Shown here: positions 45,660 through 60,750 of the stretch, one piece after another
Position numbering within the stretch: position 1 is the first letter of the stretch
Layout of the letters: each line of letters starts with the position of its first letter
From: Gongronella butleri
Taxonomy: Eukaryota > Mucoromycota > Mucoromycetes > Mucorales > Cunninghamellaceae
Assembly: GCA_025201375.1 (NCBI GenBank)
Contig: JAIWZP010000002.1
Span: 1,331,485-1,395,484 of the forward strand
Direction: 5' to 3'
DNA length: 64,000 nucleotides
Notes under the pieces: generated by a model
The model's database searches: none
Told to the model about the DNA's origin: nothing
What the model saw: only the letters and a program-made list of their open reading frames with translations
Made by a program: the position numbers and the translations under genes

Positions 45660-47638
45660 TTAATCAAACACACCAGACGCGCGTCGGTACGCCATGGCTG
45701 TGCGAACCCAGCCCTCCATATCGACACCTGTATCCTTGTGTTTTGTGATGAATGGATGCTGCAGCAATTGCGAATACGACGGGCGCTGCGCTGGATCCTT
45801 TTGCAAACTTGGTGCCAAAAGACAATAAAAAAGTAAGCGTTCTGTTCCTGATTTTTTTTTAAAAAGAGCTGTACCATTGCTGGATGAAATCCTGCGCATC
45901 TTCCGAGTACGATGAGGGCAGAGTTGGCGCTGGCTCGTCAAGGATAGCCTTGATTTGTGCAAAAGGCGTGTCGGCTGCGTATGGGAATCGGCCCATGGCC
46001 AGCTCCAGCAGTGTCACGCCCACCGACCACACGTCGCTTGCAACGGTGTACGAGGACGACGTGCTGGTGATTCGTTCGGGCTAAGCAATCAGCAAAAAAA
46101 AAAAGAGAAGAGGAAAAACAGGTGTCAGCGGAACTGCATGATTTGGGCGCCGCCTGCGCATTTGGACCGCGGCTTGTGCTGCGCGCACGAGCCACCATTT
46201 GTGCGACCGTGCGGGGATGTCACGCGCACCATGCTTTTTGCATTTTCTTACCGCCATGTAGCTCTGGGATCCGATGTTGGTCTTTGCAAGCGATTTTTCC
46301 AGCTGGCCGGACACGCCAAAATCGCAGAGCTTGACTTGGCCCTTTTTGTTCATGAGGATGTTTGTCGGTTTGATATCTAAAAAGAAAAGTCGGACGCGTC
46401 AACTCACGGCTCTTGTGTCACAGTGACATTGTTGCACGGGAAAAAAGGCTGCGGATGCAATGGCAACTGACCTCGATGCATGATGGATAATTCCTCCTTG
46501 AGAAAACGAAGCCCCTCGACCATCTAAAAATAAAAAACGAGAAATGAGGTCCATGGGACCGCGGAGCTGGGGACAATTGTTACTTACAGACATGGCGATC
46601 GTGGCGAGAACAGGTTCGGGGACACCGCGATGGTACAGGGTATCCAATGAGCCCGCATCCATGTATTCCATGCAGTAGTAGACGCAGGTCTCGATGAAAA
46701 AGGCGCCATAAAACTCGACAATGTATTCACTGGTACTCTTGTGCAGCACATCCAACTCCATCAGAATCTGCTGCAGTTTCTTTTCGTCAAATTCTAGCCG
46801 GATCCCCTTCATGGCCATCATGACTTTGCTGCGCTTGTGGTAGACCTAATTGATAAAAAAAAAAAAAAGAAAAAAAACAATGAGATACCGGTGACGCGCG
46901 GCGCACATTCCTTTTTTTTTTTTTTTTTTTTTGCCATTACCTTTTGCACCGTGCCGTAATGGCCCTCGCCCAGCTCCTTTTCCAGCACGAGGTCGTCCAT
47001 GCGAATGTTGAAGCTATTGCCATTGCTAAAGTCGACGCCCTCGGCATGAATGATTGCTTTGCCTGCAAAGTTCAATTTGCCGGAAGGATCCCTAATTAGC
47101 CAACAATAACAAAAAAAAAAAAATTGGCGTGTGAGACCCGGTTTTGGTGCAAATTGCTGCGCTATGGTGGTGCATGTGCATTGCTTGGCTGCACAAAAGC
47201 ACTGTGCCACCCACGCACGGGAACCCTCCATTGTGGCACATGAGATACACAAACGCCAGCAATTGGCACTTTTTTTTTTTTTTTTTTTTGCACTTACACG
47301 TATTTTGAAAACTTGTTAAAGGGCGAGACGGACGGTTTGACGCCGAGTTGAGAGAGGTTGAGGACTGGTCGTTTTGGTCTGGAGGTGATGGGCTGGGAGT
47401 TTGAGCGCGAGAGACTGACGCGCGGCGGAAACGAGGGTATGGGCGGGCGTGCCCTGTTCTGCGAGCTTGTAGAAGGCTGGACGGCGGGGCTGCCGTTACC
47501 AGGCGGCGGGAACGGCAGCCGCACAGCCGAGTGCTGCAGCTGCGGCGGAGGTGTGCGCGACGACGGACTCACACCGCTGTCTGGGGAAGTGTCTACCTTG
47601 AGCTGTTGCAGCCGCTGCTCGAGGTCGTCGTGCTGCAT
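45660..47638 (-). CDS. PBS2: MAP kinase kinase, Pbs2/Wis1 type (7 exons)
   Basis: Model complement(join(45660..45807,45875..46080,46252..46376,46472..46523,46588..46845,46941..47091,47298..47638)), 426 residues. Dual-specificity kinase of the stress (HOG) MAPK cascade. A Ser/Pro-rich N-terminus of about 120 residues precedes the kinase: [12 protein letters not shown] (Gly loop), MAMKGIRLE (catalytic Lys), IMHRDIKPTN (catalytic loop), LCDFGVSG, activation segment [26 protein letters not shown]. SxAKT in the activation loop plus SQSYMAPERI is the fungal Pbs2/Wis1 signature rather than Ste7. The N-terminus is much shorter than that of yeast Pbs2, so SH3-docking regions may be absent. The last intron uses a weak CCAAG acceptor, chosen to restore [12 protein letters not shown]. 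Confidence 0.92.
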
Positions 47639-47963
47639 ACTAAAATAAAACGAAGCGTAGGAAGGCGAAAGACGAAGAAAGAAACAAGGAGGTGGTGTCG
47701 AGTCACAAGGAGAAGGAAACGCTGTCAACAGGTATTTGGAGGAGAAAAATGATAGAGCGCGGGAGTGTGAGGAAGAGGGAGGAGTGGTGGTGTGGTGCGA
47801 GAGAGAACAAGAGAGAGAGAGAGCGAAAAAGAAAGAAGGAAAAACCGCGGAATCAGAGAAAGAAGGAAAAATAGAAAGAAATCCAAATTTGGCAAGGTGA
47901 AAGTTTTGGCCTGGCGATGCAAATTGGGCGCGTTTTTGAAGTGGATGTGGCGAGGGGTGTTTA

Positions 47964-49625
47964 TTAGTTTTGCCAATTTGCCTGGACAAAGCTATCATCG
48001 TGGCTGCGATCCACAGAAAGAATGCCCTTGCCGACGCATCCATAGATGGCTTGGACGCCCGCGTCGTCGCCCAGACCAAGATCACTCGCGTACGCGTCAA
48101 CCGTCGTCTTTAATTGATCCAATGGCTGCCGACCTTGTTGGTGTATCACTTGCAGCAGGAAACACATCAGCTTGGTGTCGTTGTCATCACTATCAGCCAG
48201 CTGCACCGCCACCACCTGCTCACGCAGGTCCCTAAAAATGAAAAAAAGAAAAAAAAAAAAGAGCGTCAACGCTGTCAATTTGAGAAAATAAAAGCAAGTG
48301 GGGCGTCGTTACTTTAGCTTGTCCAGCATGTCATCCAATTTTCGTGTGCGCTCATAGCGCTCTAGCATGTCTTGCAGAGCTTGAATGATCAATTCCTAAG
48401 CATTTCATCAATTTTAGTGCGTAAGTCAAGACTATTGAACCCTTTTGACACTCTTTCCATTTTCTTACGAGCGTGGCAATGAGGTCCTTGTTGGCCCCGG
48501 GAGCCATTGGTAACGGCGTGGTGTATATTTTGTCGATTTTCGTGGAAAGCGCGTCAAACACGTCTTGGACCGATGCCGACGAGCCCGTGGGCGTGGAGCT
48601 GGATGGTATAGGCTCGGCAGCAGCGGCCGATGTCGCGTTCAACAGCGCCTTTTTGTTGGCAATGAGGCGATGCAGATTTTGGATTTTCTAAAAAAAAAAC
48701 AAAACAAAAAAAAAAAAAACGCACACACACACGCACACATGCAAATAGGGTATGAGACGCGTCCAATCGTGACCCCAATTATTCTCTCTTTACCTTGGTG
48801 TGCTGATGCTGCTCATCCGTGTGTGTCTGCTCCAATTGGTCCAATTGCTGCTGTTTTTGCACAATCATCCGCTTGAGCTGATCCATCTGCAAGGTATGGA
48901 GCGAGAATGAGCCTCTGCCGCGCCGCCCCCCTTTTTTTTCTTCTTTCCTCTTTTTTCTTACGCGATCCTTTTTGGTTTGGACCTGATTCTCCAGGGTATT
49001 CATCTTGACCTCTTGATGATTGGCCTCGGCCTCGATTTCTTCCAATGATCGTGTCAGATCCGGCGCTATACCGCCATGCTGTTGGAGATTTGCCTGCAAT
49101 GATTCTTCGTTCTGCAACCACAAGGCCATATGAGCTTTGAACGACGTGCTTTCGCCACTTTCCATTTACCATATTGTATTGCGACTTGATGTAGTCCATG
49201 GCGTCTTGATATTCCTTATGTTGCTGCTTTAGCTTTGCAATTCGCTCATCAATGGAGGCAATGTTGCTGGAATAAAAAGAATTGAGCTCAAAAGAAGCGG
49301 AGGAACAGTTTTTTTTTTTTTTTTTTTACCTGATTTTATTGATAGCGTGGGCGAGTGAAAGGAGTCTTTCGGCATCAGGCCGAGATGTTGCGTGGCGGAT
49401 CGCCTGGAGTTCTTGCATAAGGCTGGCATGGAAGCGCGTCTGGTCGTGAGCCGAGCTGACGGCGAACATGTTGCATTCACGGTCGTCGGCCGCGCGAAGC
49501 AACGGCCGCCGCGTTGGTAAATGCGATAAATAATTGGTCACGTCGTCGCTGCGCTTGAGAAACGACGTGTTTGCAATCTGCTGCGTGACATCCACAAGAT
49601 CAGCCAGCACTTGGTCCAAAGTCAT
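47964..49625 (-). CDS. Coiled-coil protein of unknown family, 401 residues (7 exons)
   Basis: Model complement(join(47964..48231,48313..48395,48469..48687,48794..48886,48962..49111,49170..49266,49330..49625)). An N-terminal helical domain (MTLDQVLADLVDVTQQI) is followed by long heptad helices (IDERIAKLKQQHKEYQDAM, MDQLKRMIVQKQQQLDQLEQ), a Ser/Thr-rich break, another helix pair (ELIIQALQDMLERYERTRKLDDML) and a compact C-terminal domain (QAIYGCVGKGILSVDRS) that looks like a small winged-helix. The shape suits a structural subunit of a complex such as kinetochore or tethering assemblies. I do not recognise the family. Introns are well defined and all phases agree. Confidence 0.82.
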
Positions 49626-49900
49626 GGTTTAAAAAAGTGAAAGAAAAAGGACAAGAGTGAAAAAAAAATACAAATCGCGCCCTTGACCGCGCTTTTTTCC
49701 CATTTCAACCCCCGCTCAACGGCCGTGCTCTCCCTCAAAGACACCAATTCCTTTGGATGTATTCAAATAATATATTACAGAAGTCATCAGCAGAGAAAAG
49801 GGGGAAAAAGAGAGGAGAAAGAGCTATAAAAAGCGAAGGAGGAGAGAGATGCGGGGGCGAGTGGTGTCAATGCAGAAAAAAAGAGAAAGAGAAAGGTATT

Positions 49901-51381
49901 CTAGATGAAGTATTGGCCGCCGGAGGCGCCGCCAAGCTTGGACATGCCACCGCCAGCCGCGTATGGCGCAAATCGCTCTTGATCAGGCACAGCGTCGAAA
50001 ATTTTGAAATTGCGGCCCGTCACAGAGTCACCATCCGTCACCTCCATGATGGACGCCACGTTGCCACATCGGTAGCTGCAGATAAAAATTAAAAAAAAAA
50101 AACGCCACTGAGTCTCCAGGTTGCGGCAAAAAAAAAACACGATTGGACGCGTCATGTCGCCTTGACTAGTTTTTTTTTTTTTTTTTTTTTACCAATAATT
50201 TGGCGCAGACCACACGGTGACCAAGGCGTCATCTTCAAACATGTATTTGTAACCTTCCTGAACCAACTGATGTGCTCGTGCAATCAGTGACAACTTGTTG
50301 ATGTGATTGAACTAGAAAAAAAAGAAAAAAAATCAGATAACCGCGTAAATTGATTTTTTTTCTCTATTTTTTTCTCTTTTTACCTCGCTTGTGACCTTGC
50401 CACCAAAAAGCCAGCCAGCGCCTCGTGGGCTGACCGCCCATGAATCAATGTCCTCAGGGTCGGACCACATCAAATCGCAGAATGAGCCGTCATGGGGGAT
50501 CTCCTGTAGCCGGTGGATGGTGCGGATCTGATCGAGTGCCTTGATGTCGGGCGACAGACCACCGTGCACGCACAAAATGGACCCGTCGATGATCTATGGC
50601 GCCCAGAAAAAAAAGCCAATTGAGCCAATTGAGCCCCCTCCCCAAAATAAAAGAAAAAAGCAAGTATTAAAATCTTACGGCGGCGAGGGTGAGGTAGTCA
50701 AAGACGGAACAGCAGTATTTCCAGACATTGGCATTGCCATACTTGGCCTGGCATTCGTCGTAAAATCCGTACACTTGGGTGATCTGCCGGCTCTCGTGAT
50801 TGCCACGCAGCAACGTGATCTTGTCGGGATACCTAATATAAAAAAAACAGGGTGTCAGGCTCCTTGCCACACGCGGTGCGCTCATGCGGCCCCCCGTCCA
50901 GCGCTCCAATAGCTCTCAATGGCTCTCAAAACGTCGCAATTGGCCTTTTACCTTGCTTTCAAGACCATGAGCAGCGTAAATGTCTCCAAGCTGAAATAGC
51001 CACGATCCACAAAATCGCCCATGAAGATGTAATTGGTGTCCTGCACGTCGCCACCGACTCGGAACAGCTCTAGTAGATCGTAGAATTGGCCTAAAAAACA
51101 AGAAAAAAGCGAGATCAGCGCGCTGAACAAGACACTAATGCCATTGAAAAGAAGCTCACCATGGATATCACCACATACGGTGACAGGCGACTGCACAGGC
51201 TGAATATTCGACTCTTCCATCAGCAGCTCCTTGACCTAAAAAGAAAAAAAAAGTACTGGTAAGCAACAAAGCGTGCAAGTTACACAGGTGACAATACCAT
51301 TTCGCACAGCTTTTTGATATCATGCTCTGGCAAATACTCGCATTTGCGCACGGTCTCTAGCCATTCTTCAGGGTTCCCCAT
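49901..51381 (-). CDS. SIT4: PP6/Sit4-type Ser/Thr phosphatase catalytic subunit (7 exons)
   Basis: Model complement(join(49901..50075,50193..50311,50384..50593,50679..50832,50952..51090,51160..51235,51298..51381)), 318 residues. PPP-family metallophosphatase with [40 protein letters not shown], and SAPNYCYRCGN. The segments [41 protein letters not shown] match Sit4/Ppe1/PP6 rather than PP2A or PP4; Sit4 acts in G1/S progression and TOR signalling. The C-terminus reads GGQYFI instead of the near-universal YFL whose terminal Leu is carboxymethylated. A glycine-rich stretch ([16 protein letters not shown]) precedes it. Confidence 0.94.
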
Positions 51382-51644
51382 GACAATGCTACGGAAAAAT
51401 AACAAAAAAAGATGAAAAGAGAGAGAGAAAAAAAGACAAGGCAATTTTCGAAACGGAAACTCCAACGCAAAAAGAGCAAAAACAGGGAGACACACCCTTT
51501 TTTTTGACCCCTTTGAAAGTCCGAGAAAGGCAAGTGCTTTCCACTATCATTGCTTGAGGAAAAATGGACCCCCATGTTCCCCCAATGGCGCCAAAACATA
51601 GCCACAATAGGTCAAACTTGGTATTTTATGACTCTATAATGTTT

Positions 51645-53055
51645 CTAAAGCTTGGGCACGCCGTAATCTTCATCCATATTTGCCAGTTGATAGGCAGCAA
51701 TCATGGGGGTCACTAAAAAAAAACATTGAAAGTGTAAGTGCGCGTCCATTCCTCTTTTTTCTTTTTTGTTTTTTTTTCATACCAGAAATGCATTTACGCT
51801 GGAGACAATACGCGTCTGTGCCGGGCTGGGCATCTGCAGGGTTGCTCATGGCCTTGATGTCGGGCGCAAAGCGGAACGACTGCTGATGCACGTTGCCACC
51901 CTCGGACGCGAGGCGCACCTGGCTCTCGTCATCAGCGCCGGCCATCGACGCGTCACCATTGCTGTTGCGCAGCGGCTTGAACAGGCTGCCGTACCCCGCG
52001 TGGTGGAATCGCGTCAATTCGACAGGCATCGCGCGTTCGCTTGTCAAAGGTACATTCACATTGAAAAGACCATAAGGAGGCCAATTGTTCCGCTTCCACA
52101 GCTGCAAAATCACGTCCGTGGCTGCAAACAAAGACAAAAAAAAAAGTGTGTCAGCACGTTCATTTCAAGCACAATGCTTACGTAGTCATCTTCTCTTTTT
52201 CTTTTTCCCGTTTTTTTTTTCTTTTTTTACCCTGTTGGCACGCGTTTTCAACCTGATCCGCCGAGTAGTTGCGGCTGTAAAAGGGGAATGACAGGGCAAT
52301 GGCCTTTTTTTTACAGATGGTCGCTTCTCTAAAATGACAAATGATGTATTTTTAGCAAAATGTAATCAAAAATTTCTCGGCAAGACTTACAAGGCGGAAC
52401 CAATGGTGCCAGACGCGAGAGTGTAAATCCTGCACAAGAACGAATCGCGTCAGTGGCCGCAGCAATGAGCCGCCTTATTTACGTCGACGAATTGCGTCCA
52501 AAATTAGGTCCGGTGATGACAAGATCGAATTCCATGTCCTTGAACAGGTGGTACATGGCAATATTGACGCAGGTGGCCGGTGTGCCATTGAGCTAAAGGC
52601 AGCGGCATAAGTAAAACAAAATGAAAAGGGCGTTGATGCGTGTTTTTTTTTTCTGCTTTACCAGAACAAAATCCGATTCGTCGCGCTGATGATACGATAC
52701 CTCGTGCGTTTCACGATGGTAGTAGCTGACTTTGATGTGGTCCTTGATCATGAACGACTTTGAAATCCACGATTTTTGGCTGTCTGGCAAGCACACCCTT
52801 GACGCGTGCGATTAAATAAAAAAATGCATGAGCACCGTGTCAATTGGCCATTGCATTGGACTCACTTGACTTGCCAGCCTCGCTTCTCCAGGTGCTCAAT
52901 AAAGGGCAAGATAAAAGGGGACTCTTCCTCGTTGGGAGGGCCTATAGGGCACCTCGGCGTGGTGAGTCTCCCTTTTTCCATTTTTTACTCAAATTCTCGT
53001 TCCCATTTTTACCGTCGTCGTTGCTAAGAAGCACGCGCAGCTTTGGTTCACTCAT
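51645..53055 (-). CDS. SurE-like phosphatase/nucleotidase (8 exons)
   Basis: Model complement(join(51645..51712,51783..52121,52231..52328,52391..52429,52483..52592,52662..52797,52866..52941,53013..53055)), 302 residues. It opens MSEPKLRVLLSNDDGPPNEE, the SurE metal-binding Asp-Asp motif, and contains VITGPNFGRNSSTIYTLASGTIGSA, another family signature, and SFPFYSRNY. SurE proteins are survival-type acid phosphatases/nucleotidases. The length corresponds to a stand-alone SurE domain, without the tubulin-tyrosine-ligase-like domain found in Pby1-type fungal fusions. Substrate in this organism is unknown. Confidence 0.9.
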
Positions 53056-53506
53056 GGCGGCAAAGGGGAAGTTTCAGAAAAGAACAAAAAAAAAAAAATA
53101 GGTGGGTGGAAAAGAAAGAGGATGACAAAAATCAAGGCAAGCCTTATTTGGGCGCGGGGAAATTACCTGCCATCTCATGGGGGGAGCGATGAATTTGGGG
53201 GGTTGGAGAATGGATGGAAACTGACAAAGCGCGGTGCAGGGCTCGTTTTGACACACAAGCGGGGGGGGGGGTGCGCGCACCTTTTGTCAAATCGTCGTCG
53301 CGTGCCATTGGTCCCTCGACGGAGCTGCTTGAGCACCTTGTCGCTGCAAACGACCAAGATGGGCATGTCAGGTGCCAGAGTGGAGGTTCAAATTCTGAGT
53401 TGAGATGAAAAAAAAGTGGCCATCCCGTGCCGGCATCGCCTAGCGTTTCTCTTTTCCTTGCTCCTTTGTCTCTTTTTTTTTTCCGTCCTTCATCCCCACT
53501 GACGCT
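53056..53506. promoter_or_regulatory. Divergent intergenic region, SurE-like gene / Rab6-type gene
   Basis: 451 bases between divergent starts. An A run lies at 53087-53098 and a G run at about 53262-53270. The 60 bases before the Rab6 start are pyrimidine-rich (cttttccttgctcctttgtc). No coding signal. Confidence 0.5.
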
Positions 53507-54479
<973 letters not shown>

Positions 54480-54867
54480 ATGATTGTCAGGAGCCTGGGG
54501 GATCGCAATGCCATTTCATTTGCCACCTCCAATGTCTATGCGCGTCTTTTTTTCTCCCTGTTTTTTCTTCTCTCTAGATTGCTACTCCCTCTCTTTTTTC
54601 TCTTTTTAATCGCTCATATCATCTAGAAATGTAATATCCGCTGTATTTTAGCCAAAGCAACCCCAATTCATCAATAAAACAGCATGATGCCCCTCAATGG
54701 CCACTTTTGCGTGATCCAGCCAGATAAAAAAAGGTTATTTCAATGGCGGAGGATGAATTGTTCCTTTTCCCCTTTTTCATCCCTCTTCTTTTTCTTTACT
54801 TTTTTCACTTTTTTTATTTTACTTTTGCCACATCCCCCTGACCCTCTTTTTATTTTCTTGTCGCACT

Positions 54868-56289
<1,422 letters not shown>

Positions 56290-56573
56290 GCGCGCGTGCG
56301 TGCACGTGTGCTCTTTGTTTTCCCCCTTTTTCATTGACTCATCTCTCTATTGTACTAAAAAAATCATGCTAGTTTTTATTTTTTTTCCGTTCAAATCAGA
56401 ATGCCTCCGTGAGAACTCGTATTTTAGAATCAAGAACAAATCAATTGCGCATGAAAAATCAATGGTAGAGGGGAGGTGGTGATGGAATGCAGCCAATGGA
56501 CAGAGGGAAAAGAAACAATGATGAAAAAAAAAGCCATTTGGCATGGATCGAGATGGAGGAGCAACGAGTGCGG

Positions 56574-58667
56574 TCACGTTTTGCGTTCCACTTTGACCAA
56601 GGTGACCTGAAAAAAAACACGGCAGACAAAAAAAAGGGAGGACATGAGCAGCGCGTAAAAAAAAAAAGAGAGAAAGAGTTGTTTTTACCAAATAGGTGAG
56701 ATGTGAATTGGCTGGAATGTCTGGCAGGGCGCGATCTCCGTAAGCCAGTGCTGGTGGTATTATGATTTCGCGCGTGCCGTTGGGTTTCATGCCAATGACG
56801 CCCATTTCCAGACCGCGGATTCTTTGGCCATTACCGACGGTGAATTTCATTGGCGTGTACAGCCTGTTGTCGAGCTCTTGGCCATTGGTCAGGCTCATTG
56901 TGTAGTGAATGGAAACCTAGTGTAGAAGAGGCGAATTAAATGACGAATTGGACGGTACAAGACGCTACGCGACACGTTTTTTTTTTTTTTTCACTTTTTT
57001 CAATTTTTCACTTTTTTCAATTTTTCACTTTTTTCATTTTTTCAATCTTTTTACCTTGTCGCCATTTTTGGCGGCGAGGCCTGTGCCGCGCGTTCTGTCA
57101 TGAATGGTGAGGCCATTGGGTAGAATCTTTGCTTCCGGGTGTGGGCGGGGTTTGGTGGGGTTGGATTCGCTCGACGAAGCCAAGTTGTCGGATTTTGTGC
57201 TTTTTGACTCTTCTCGCGTGGTCATTGCGGATTCTTTGGGTTCTTTTGTCGCCCTGGGTGATGTAGACATGGATGCGGCACTGATGGCGGAAGAAATGGG
57301 TCGCTGTCGGACGGGCGCCTCGGGCGTGGGCGATTTCGAGGCATCGGACCGGCTGAATCGCAGCGGTGTCATGAGATCGTCCTCCATGAGCTCCGTTTTC
57401 ACGCGCGTGAGCTCGGGCTCATCATCGTCTTCGTCGTCGCTGCTTTGTTTGGCGCTCTTTCGCTTCGTGCCGACTTTTTCAGGGTTTGTGCGACGTGCAT
57501 AGGCGGGGCGCGAGCGCGACGCGTCGGACGCCATGGTTTTGCGCGCGGCGGTTCTCTGTTGCTTGCGCGGGCCATGGTCAGGATTAGGGGACGTGTTTTC
57601 GACAGCCATTGACGCGATTTCGTCAATTTCGCGGGCACTTCCGCGCGAGCGCGTATTGCCGGCGGGCGGGTGCCGACCCATCAGCATATCGGGCGTGGAA
57701 TCGCGTCGTGCAGACACGGATGGCGATAATGGCGACGACGGCCCCTGGAGCGACGGCGTTGTTGATTTGCGGCGTGTGTCATTGGTGATCTTCAGCGCGC
57801 GTGTGGTTCTAATGGGTACATTTTCCGTCATGCGCGCATTCCCAGCGGCCACAGCCGAATGGAGTCGGGGGGCGGGTGGTCGTGCTGCATTGTCACGTGT
57901 TGTGGCCACTGTCGCAGTCGCGTGTGTCGCAAACCGCGCCGCCGAGCTCCGATTTGGCTTGTCACTCGTCTCGACCGCCTTTGTCATGGATCGCGCTAAT
58001 CGAGGGTCCCTAAATAAAAAAAAGAAAAAAATTAGAAAATTAGGAAATCGCGCTATTTTCATTTTTTTCTCGTTTCCATACGCGTTTGTCGCGAGATAAT
58101 TGCCTGTCAAGTGGATGGTGCTGCGTATGGAAGCGAAAAAACGTGAGTGACGCGTCGATTTCGGCGTCCAATGGACTATTTTTTCAATTTTGATCACTTA
58201 CTTATTGCCTGTAACCCAAATATCGACGAGTTCGCCAGCCGACACTGTGGTGGAAACCACGTTCGATTCCACCTAATAAAAAAAAAGAAAGTGTGGTCAG
58301 CGCGCATTGCTATGAAAAAAAAAGGCACGAGTCGAGGCGCAGGCTTTACTTTGCCAGGGATAAGATTGGCAAGCACAAAGGACATGCCCTCAATACTGAT
58401 CCAGACGGAACAACGCTCGCTATCGAGAACCAACGCGTCTAAAGAGACCTAAAGACAAAGAGAAAGAGTCGTGCCGGAGCGTGTCAAAAGCGTGTTTTTT
58501 TTTGTTTTCGTTCTACAAAAGGCTACCATGGTGATTTGAAAGGACACCTCGACGGTCATGCTGTAGCGCAGGCCTGGTTGGGCCTTGAGACCTGACAAAA
58601 ATATTAGTGAGCTTCATGTATTGGGTGTTTTTTCTTTTTCTTTACCCCAGAAACCAGTGATTGTCAT
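56574..58667 (-). CDS. Nuclear FKBP with nucleoplasmin-like domain (8 exons)
   Basis: Model complement(join(56574..56606,56689..56916,57055..58009,58082..58120,58202..58272,58350..58448,58527..58591,58646..58667)), 503 residues. Prolyl isomerase and histone chaperone of the Fpr3/Fpr4/FKBP39/46 kind. The first exons encode a nucleoplasmin-like domain (FWGLKAQPGLRY, CSVWISIEGMSFVLANLIPGK, NTIHLTGNYL). A long disordered Ser/Arg/Pro middle region has an acidic patch (SSDDEDDDEPE) next to basic clusters. The C-terminus is the FKBP fold (HYTMSLTNGQELDN, GMKPNGTREIIIPPALAYG, HLTYLVTLVKVE). The Trp at the base of the FKBP pocket is Leu (RGLEMG). Exon 1 is only 22 bases. Confidence 0.92.
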
Positions 58668-58934
58668 GAAAACAGAAGGAAAGACGTGGAGAACAATCCG
58701 TTGCGTGCACAGAAATGGTGCCTTTTTGTGCGTATCTCGGAGTTTCCTTTTTTGAACAACACACTCAAAAAAAAAAAAAAAAACCTTGGTGGCGACCACT
58801 TCTTTTCACGTTTTTTTTTTTTTTTTTTTGATTGTCGAGCTCTGGTTGTTGGCCACATTGTAACTTGTTTCTTTCTTGCTTTTCTTCCCATTGTACACGA
58901 CAGACACCTCTTGCGTATTCTCTTTGAATCAACT
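58668..58934. promoter_or_regulatory. Bidirectional promoter, FKBP / BRE1
   Basis: 267 bases between divergent starts of two chromatin genes. It contains A and T runs and pyrimidine-rich DNA toward BRE1. Confidence 0.5.
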
Positions 58935-60703
58935 ATGGCTTCGTCCGACCAGAAAAGGCGCTTGCCAGAGCCCACACCCAGCGTTCCGTCTCGTCCTCTA
59001 AAGAAGCGCTTCACTAGCACCAATGTGGCTTCCACTGCAGCCCCTGTACCTACGTCTTTGTCTGCAGCAGCGCCTGCACCACCAACGACTGCATCTCAAG
59101 CTGCCCCAGTCGCCGATTGGCAGTCTGTAAGCAAAATGTTGCTTTTAAAACGACAGATTGCATAGAATTAACCGCCTGGCTTCTCTTTGTTTTGGTTTTG
59201 TTTTGTTTTGTAGATCCTTGTCAAGCCTCTGTCAAAAGGGGCATGGCTCAAGAAAATGAAACAAGCCAAGGTAGGGTCAATTGGGATCGTTTGTAGTGGA
59301 TTTTTGCTGGAATGTGTTGTAAACGGGGGGCAAAAGCGACCATTAAAACTCTTTGGTTTTAGGCGCTCTGCGAGGAGCTCATGGCCAAGGGTGCAAATGC
59401 TGAGACACAATCGGCCGAGCTTGATGCTGCGTGCACAATGATGCAAATTCAATGGAATTTGATCGAACGCGACCTTGTTCTCCTCACAAAGTCCAAATTG
59501 CTCGTTGCCACGCCCTCCCTCGACGACTCGCCCATCAACATTTCCGCTGCAGAGCACGCGCAGATCGAAAAGGCGCTCGTCAATGCAAAAGAGCTGCAAA
59601 ATCTCATCCTCGATCAGATTCGCACATGGTCCCATCATGTTTCCGACACCATCTCAAAGGACACGGGTAACATGGCAGCCAAAAAAAAAGAGATGATGAA
59701 AAAAAGGGGAAAAAACAGCCACTCAAACATTTTTTTGACGATTTAGACGCGTCGACATTGGCGACCTTGCTGAAAAAGGAGATGGACGATCTGCGCGCGT
59801 CTTTTGAGAGGGGCAGCGCGTTGTCCAAGGAGCTGAAGCGGCGACCGGTGGATCTGGTGCAGCAATCAAAGTATCTATTGGCGCAAATTTCGGCCAAAGA
59901 GACAGGGCTGCAGCAATCGCACGAAATGCTGGACGATTGCACGACAACACTCAAAAATATTGAAAAAAGGCACGATCGTACACGAAGCAAGGTCGTTGCC
60001 GTGATTGCGGATGGCGGGGTCGACGATGTGACGGAGGATGATCTTGATGTCATCTACACGGGGCCTGCCGTCGACGAAAAGTCGCCGTCCCCGGCCGGGC
60101 AGCTGCGACCAGACCAGCAGCAGCAGCAGCAGCAGGCCGACGGCGACCAGGGCGGCGACCAGGGCCATGCAGACGTTGTGGAGGAACATCAATGGCTCGT
60201 TGAAGAGCGCAATCGAGAGATTGCCACAATGAGACTCGAATCGCAGAATTTGATTGCACACATCGACCGCCTACAGGACCAATTGGCCTCATTGCCCGAG
60301 TCACGCGTCGTCGCCAACGAATATTACAAAAATCTTCAGTCCTCCTTTGATTTCTGTCGCCACCGAGCCCATCACCTCGATGCCATGCGAACGGTCCTCA
60401 ATGACACCCTCAATGACCTGTCGCGCCAGCGCGACCGATGGTCCACAGACATCCGCGCGGCACAGACCACAGAGACAGCCGCCGTTGACACAGAAACACG
60501 CCGCCTTGAGAATGATGTCGCGCGCATTCGCCAGCAACACGACGACCTCCAATCAAAACACAATGACATCCAAGCGCGAAACGCCAAAATCAAGGATGAA
60601 CACATGCAAATCATCCAGACCGCCGAGAAGAAAAAGGTAGAAAAAGAAGACAGAGAGAGAGAGAGAAAGAAAGAAAGAGAGAAAGAAAGAGGTGCTCATC
60701 AGT

Positions 60704-60750
<47 letters not shown>

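Noticed and set aside
48565..48876. Plus-strand ORF with a C-terminal hydrophobic stretch
   Set aside because: Antisense to well-spliced exons of the coiled-coil gene.
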